Source: JADKAV01 sp963733395 (GTDB lineage: Bacteria > Actinomycetota > Actinomycetes > S36-B12 > UBA10799). Taken from it: 64,000 nt of DNA. The DNA is taken from assembly GCA_963733395.1 (NCBI GenBank), contig CAVTCZ010000002.1, positions 70,110-134,109 of the forward strand, given 5' to 3'. This document shows, one piece after another, positions 62,368 through 64,000 of the stretch. A program made the translations under genes and the position numbers. Position 1 is the stretch's first letter; the number at the start of each line of letters is the position of its first letter. The notes beneath the pieces are model-generated. The model was not told where the DNA came from, searched no databases, and saw nothing but the letters and a program-made list of their open reading frames with translations.

Positions 62368-62697
62368 TCAGGGCTTCGCGGCGACCGTCGCCTGGTGGTA
62401 CCGCAACTGCCAGCGGGTGATCTCCCGGATCCACAGCGAGCTGCGATAGGTGCCGGCGAGTTCGTAGGTGACCAGCGCGATCCCGTAGGCGAGCTCGTCG
62501 ACCTTCAGGTCGCGTACGTCCTGCGGGCAGTCCGGGTCGGCAGTGAGCGCGGCGATCGCCTGGTCCCGCGTCCAGAGCCTGCCCGAAGCGCCCACCTCGA
62601 CGAAATCCCGGTGCAGCAGGTCGTCGAGCTTGTCGGCATCCGCCCGGACTCGGGGATCGAGCAGGTGCAGTTCCCGGCCGGCAGCGGCGTGCGTCAC
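62368..62697 (-). CDS. DUF4440/SnoaL-like (NTF2-fold) protein
   Basis: 109 residues from GTG 62697. It has an NTF2-like alpha+beta cone: LHLLDPRVRADADKLDDLLH, then FVEVGASGRLWTRDQAIAAL and ALVTYELAGTYRSSLWIREI. DUF4440 members are small-ligand binding or unknown. Its start overlaps the efeO-like stop (GTGA), so it is translated with that gene. No link to iron is known. Confidence 0.75.
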   Translation of the reverse strand: MTHAAAGRELHLLDPRVRADADKLDDLLHRDFVEVGASGRLWTRDQAIAALTADPDCPQDVRDLKVDELAYGIALVTYELAGTYRSSLWIREITRWQLRYHQATVAAKP

Positions 62698-63059
62698 GAG
62701 GCGGTCACCGTGAAACCGCCGCGAATCCCCTCGCCGGTCATCCCGGGCTTGCAGGCGGTCGTGTACTGCCCGGCCTGCGCCTCGACGACGAGGTCGCGGG
62801 CCACGCCCGGGCCGATGTTCTCGACTTCCCCGATCACCGCGTCGTCGGCTCCCAACAAGTAGAACTCAGTCGGCTGGCTGCCGGTGTTCTGTACCGAGAA
62901 CACAATCGTTCCGGCCTTCGCCTGCGCGGGTTGCACGTCGCAGGCGTTGTCGCTGCTGGTCACGGACACGGGCGTCGCTTCGGCGTCGGTGCTGTTACTC
63001 GTGCAGGCGGACAGCGTCAGTGCGGCCGCGGCCGCCGCTGCGAAGACCCAGGCCCTCAT
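62694..63059 (-). CDS. EfeO-like cupredoxin-domain lipoprotein, lacking the M75 peptidase-like domain
   Basis: 121 residues from ATG 63059. Lipoprotein signal MRAWVFAAAAAAALTLSAC. The remainder is a single cupredoxin domain (KAGTIVFSVQNTGSQPTEFY; GPGVARDLVVEAQAGQYTTA; CKPGMTGEGIRGGF) like the N-terminal part of EfeO. Typical EfeO has 350-400 residues with a C-terminal M75 imelysin-like domain; here the stop follows the cupredoxin directly. It overlaps the end of efeU and the start of the DUF4440 gene. A periplasmic iron- or copper-handling partner of EfeU is likely. Confidence 0.78.
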   Translation of the reverse strand: MRAWVFAAAAAAALTLSACTSNSTDAEATPVSVTSSDNACDVQPAQAKAGTIVFSVQNTGSQPTEFYLLGADDAVIGEVENIGPGVARDLVVEAQAGQYTTACKPGMTGEGIRGGFTVTAS

Positions 63060-63910
63060 GCGTGGCTCCCACTGACAGCCGCGGACTGCGTGGTCACTGG
63101 CGAGGGCTTGGGCACACGTACCTTCCGGATGAACAACGGCATCACGATGCCGACGTAGGCGAGCCAGGCGATGGCGCTCAGGGCGGTCATGGCGGGGGTG
63201 AAGTTGATGGTGCCCTTCAGCAGAGCGGCGTACCAGGTGCTCGGCGCGATGACCGAACTGACGTCGAAGGCCAAGGTGTTGAGTCCGGGCAGGATGCCGG
63301 CCTCCTGCAGGTCGTGGATCCCGTAGGCGAGTACGCCGGCCGCAACGATGATCAAGGCTGCGCCGGTCCACTTGAAGAACGTGGCCAGGTTGAGCCGCAG
63401 TGCCCCCTTGTAGATCAGCCAGCCGAGTGCGACGGCGGTGGCTATGCCGAGCAACGCTCCCAGCAGCGGCGTCGCGCCCTGCCCGGTGGAGCGGGCCGCC
63501 GCCCAGATGAACAGGGCGGTCTCTATGCCCTCGCGGGCCACGGCGAGGAACGCCACGAAGGTGATGGCCCAGACGCCGGCGTCGGCGGCTTTGTCCACCT
63601 TGGCGTGCAATTCGCCCTTCAATCGGCGGGCGTTGCTCGCCATCCAGAAGATCATCCAGGTGACCAGCCCGACGGCGACGATGGATAAGGTGCCGCCGAT
63701 GGCCTCCTGGGCTTCGAACGTCAGCGTCCGGGTGCCGAACGTCAAAGCAGCTCCCACAGCCAGCGACAACAGCACCGCGGCGGCGACCCCGAGCCAGATG
63801 TGGCCGAGCAGGTGTCTCCGGCCGGTCTTCACGAGGTACGCGGTGAGGATGCTCACGATGAGCGCGGCTTCCAAGCCCTCCCGCAGGCCGATCAGGTAGT
63901 TTCCAACCAC
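63056..63910 (-). CDS. efeU: FTR1/EfeU family iron permease
   Basis: 284 residues from GTG 63910. Seven membrane helices with the paired iron-binding motifs REGLE (residues 10-14) and REGIE (about 128-132). It imports ferric iron after ferrous oxidation, together with EfeO and EfeB in other bacteria. Here EfeO is only a cupredoxin and no efeB follows; the one DyP peroxidase of the window is 48 kb away in the copper cluster. A DtxR/IdeR-type box lies 15 nt upstream. Confidence 0.9.
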   Translation of the reverse strand: MVGNYLIGLREGLEAALIVSILTAYLVKTGRRHLLGHIWLGVAAAVLLSLAVGAALTFGTRTLTFEAQEAIGGTLSIVAVGLVTWMIFWMASNARRLKGELHAKVDKAADAGVWAITFVAFLAVAREGIETALFIWAAARSTGQGATPLLGALLGIATAVALGWLIYKGALRLNLATFFKWTGAALIIVAAGVLAYGIHDLQEAGILPGLNTLAFDVSSVIAPSTWYAALLKGTINFTPAMTALSAIAWLAYVGIVMPLFIRKVRVPKPSPVTTQSAAVSGSHA

Positions 63911-63924
63911 AGTCTCTCTCCAAG

Positions 63925-63943
63925 GTAGGTAAGGCTACCCTAA
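63925..63943 (-). promoter_or_regulatory. DtxR/IdeR-type iron box before efeU
   Basis: GTAGGTAAGGCTACCCTAA matches the consensus TTAGGTTAGGCTAACCTAA at 16 of 19 positions and is itself an imperfect palindrome. It is 14 nt upstream of the efeU GTG, so an iron-loaded DtxR/IdeR repressor would block transcription when iron is plentiful. The remaining 57 nt of the window show no gene. Confidence 0.75.
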
Positions 63944-64000
63944 CCATATCGGCAAGGTGGCCTCGTGACTCGAGCGGGTCGCCTCTGCGCAGGCAGCGCG

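Overview
The window is a stretch of high-GC, gene-dense chromosome from an actinobacterium. Pointers to Actinomycetota are the dnaK-grpE-dnaJ-hspR operon with HAIR-like sites, the CopC / CopD-CtaG / Sco / PCuAC copper cluster, a WS/DGAT acyltransferase, DUF4436 and DUF559 proteins, a DtxR/IdeR-type iron box and many GTG starts. I cannot place it below class level from sequence alone. No rRNA, prophage, CRISPR array or recognisable insertion sequence is present; the one tRNA is tRNA-Ser(CGA).

Layout. 1-2 kb: end of cysD and a fused cysNC (sulfate activation). 2-4.1 kb: a MASE4-GGDEF-EAL cyclic-di-GMP protein. 4.2-9.3 kb: YccF, a membrane Fe-S reductase, an acyltransferase-3 protein and a DUF559 gene bracketed by two copies of a palindromic repeat. 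9.4-15.6 kb: PPK2, then a copper cluster (copC, copD-ctaG, sco, PCuAC chaperone, DyP peroxidase). 15.6-16.6 kb: a lipoprotein and a PemK/MazF-like protein. 17-23.2 kb: a putrescine/GABA catabolic locus (Lrp regulator, class III aminotransferase, gamma-aminobutyraldehyde dehydrogenase, saccharopine-dehydrogenase-like protein, GabT). 23.5-32.7 kb: lipid kinase, SulP transporter, DUF2252, a secreted nuclease/phosphatase-fold protein, a YcaQ-like DNA glycosylase and an AspT-like transporter. 32.8-35.7 kb: pntAB. 36-39 kb: esterase, upp, tadA, MFS. 39-44 kb: two convergent secreted proteins (1088 aa unknown; seven-repeat RCC1). 44-50.5 kb: GH3, WS/DGAT, several fragments, tRNA-Ser, DUF4436. 50.6-57.3 kb: dnaK, grpE, dnaJ, hspR, clpB. 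57.5-64 kb: paralogue of the secreted nuclease-fold protein, a SCO7613-like membrane protein, alkylation repair (ogt, ada-alkA), and efeU/efeO behind an iron box.

Two features stand out across the whole window. First, intergenic spaces carry several families of long imperfect palindromes, some with nested arms in which one short word recurs two or three times (GTTAGC; CGTGAGCCA; GxGTTGC; AACTTCGxGCCGATTCCGGCCA). I know of no standard name for them. Second, ten otherwise well-conserved genes are each split by one to three frameshifts (14 in total). Twelve of the 14 look like one extra base between intact codons. Each of these genes regains a normal family length once corrected, which favours assembly or consensus error over natural decay.
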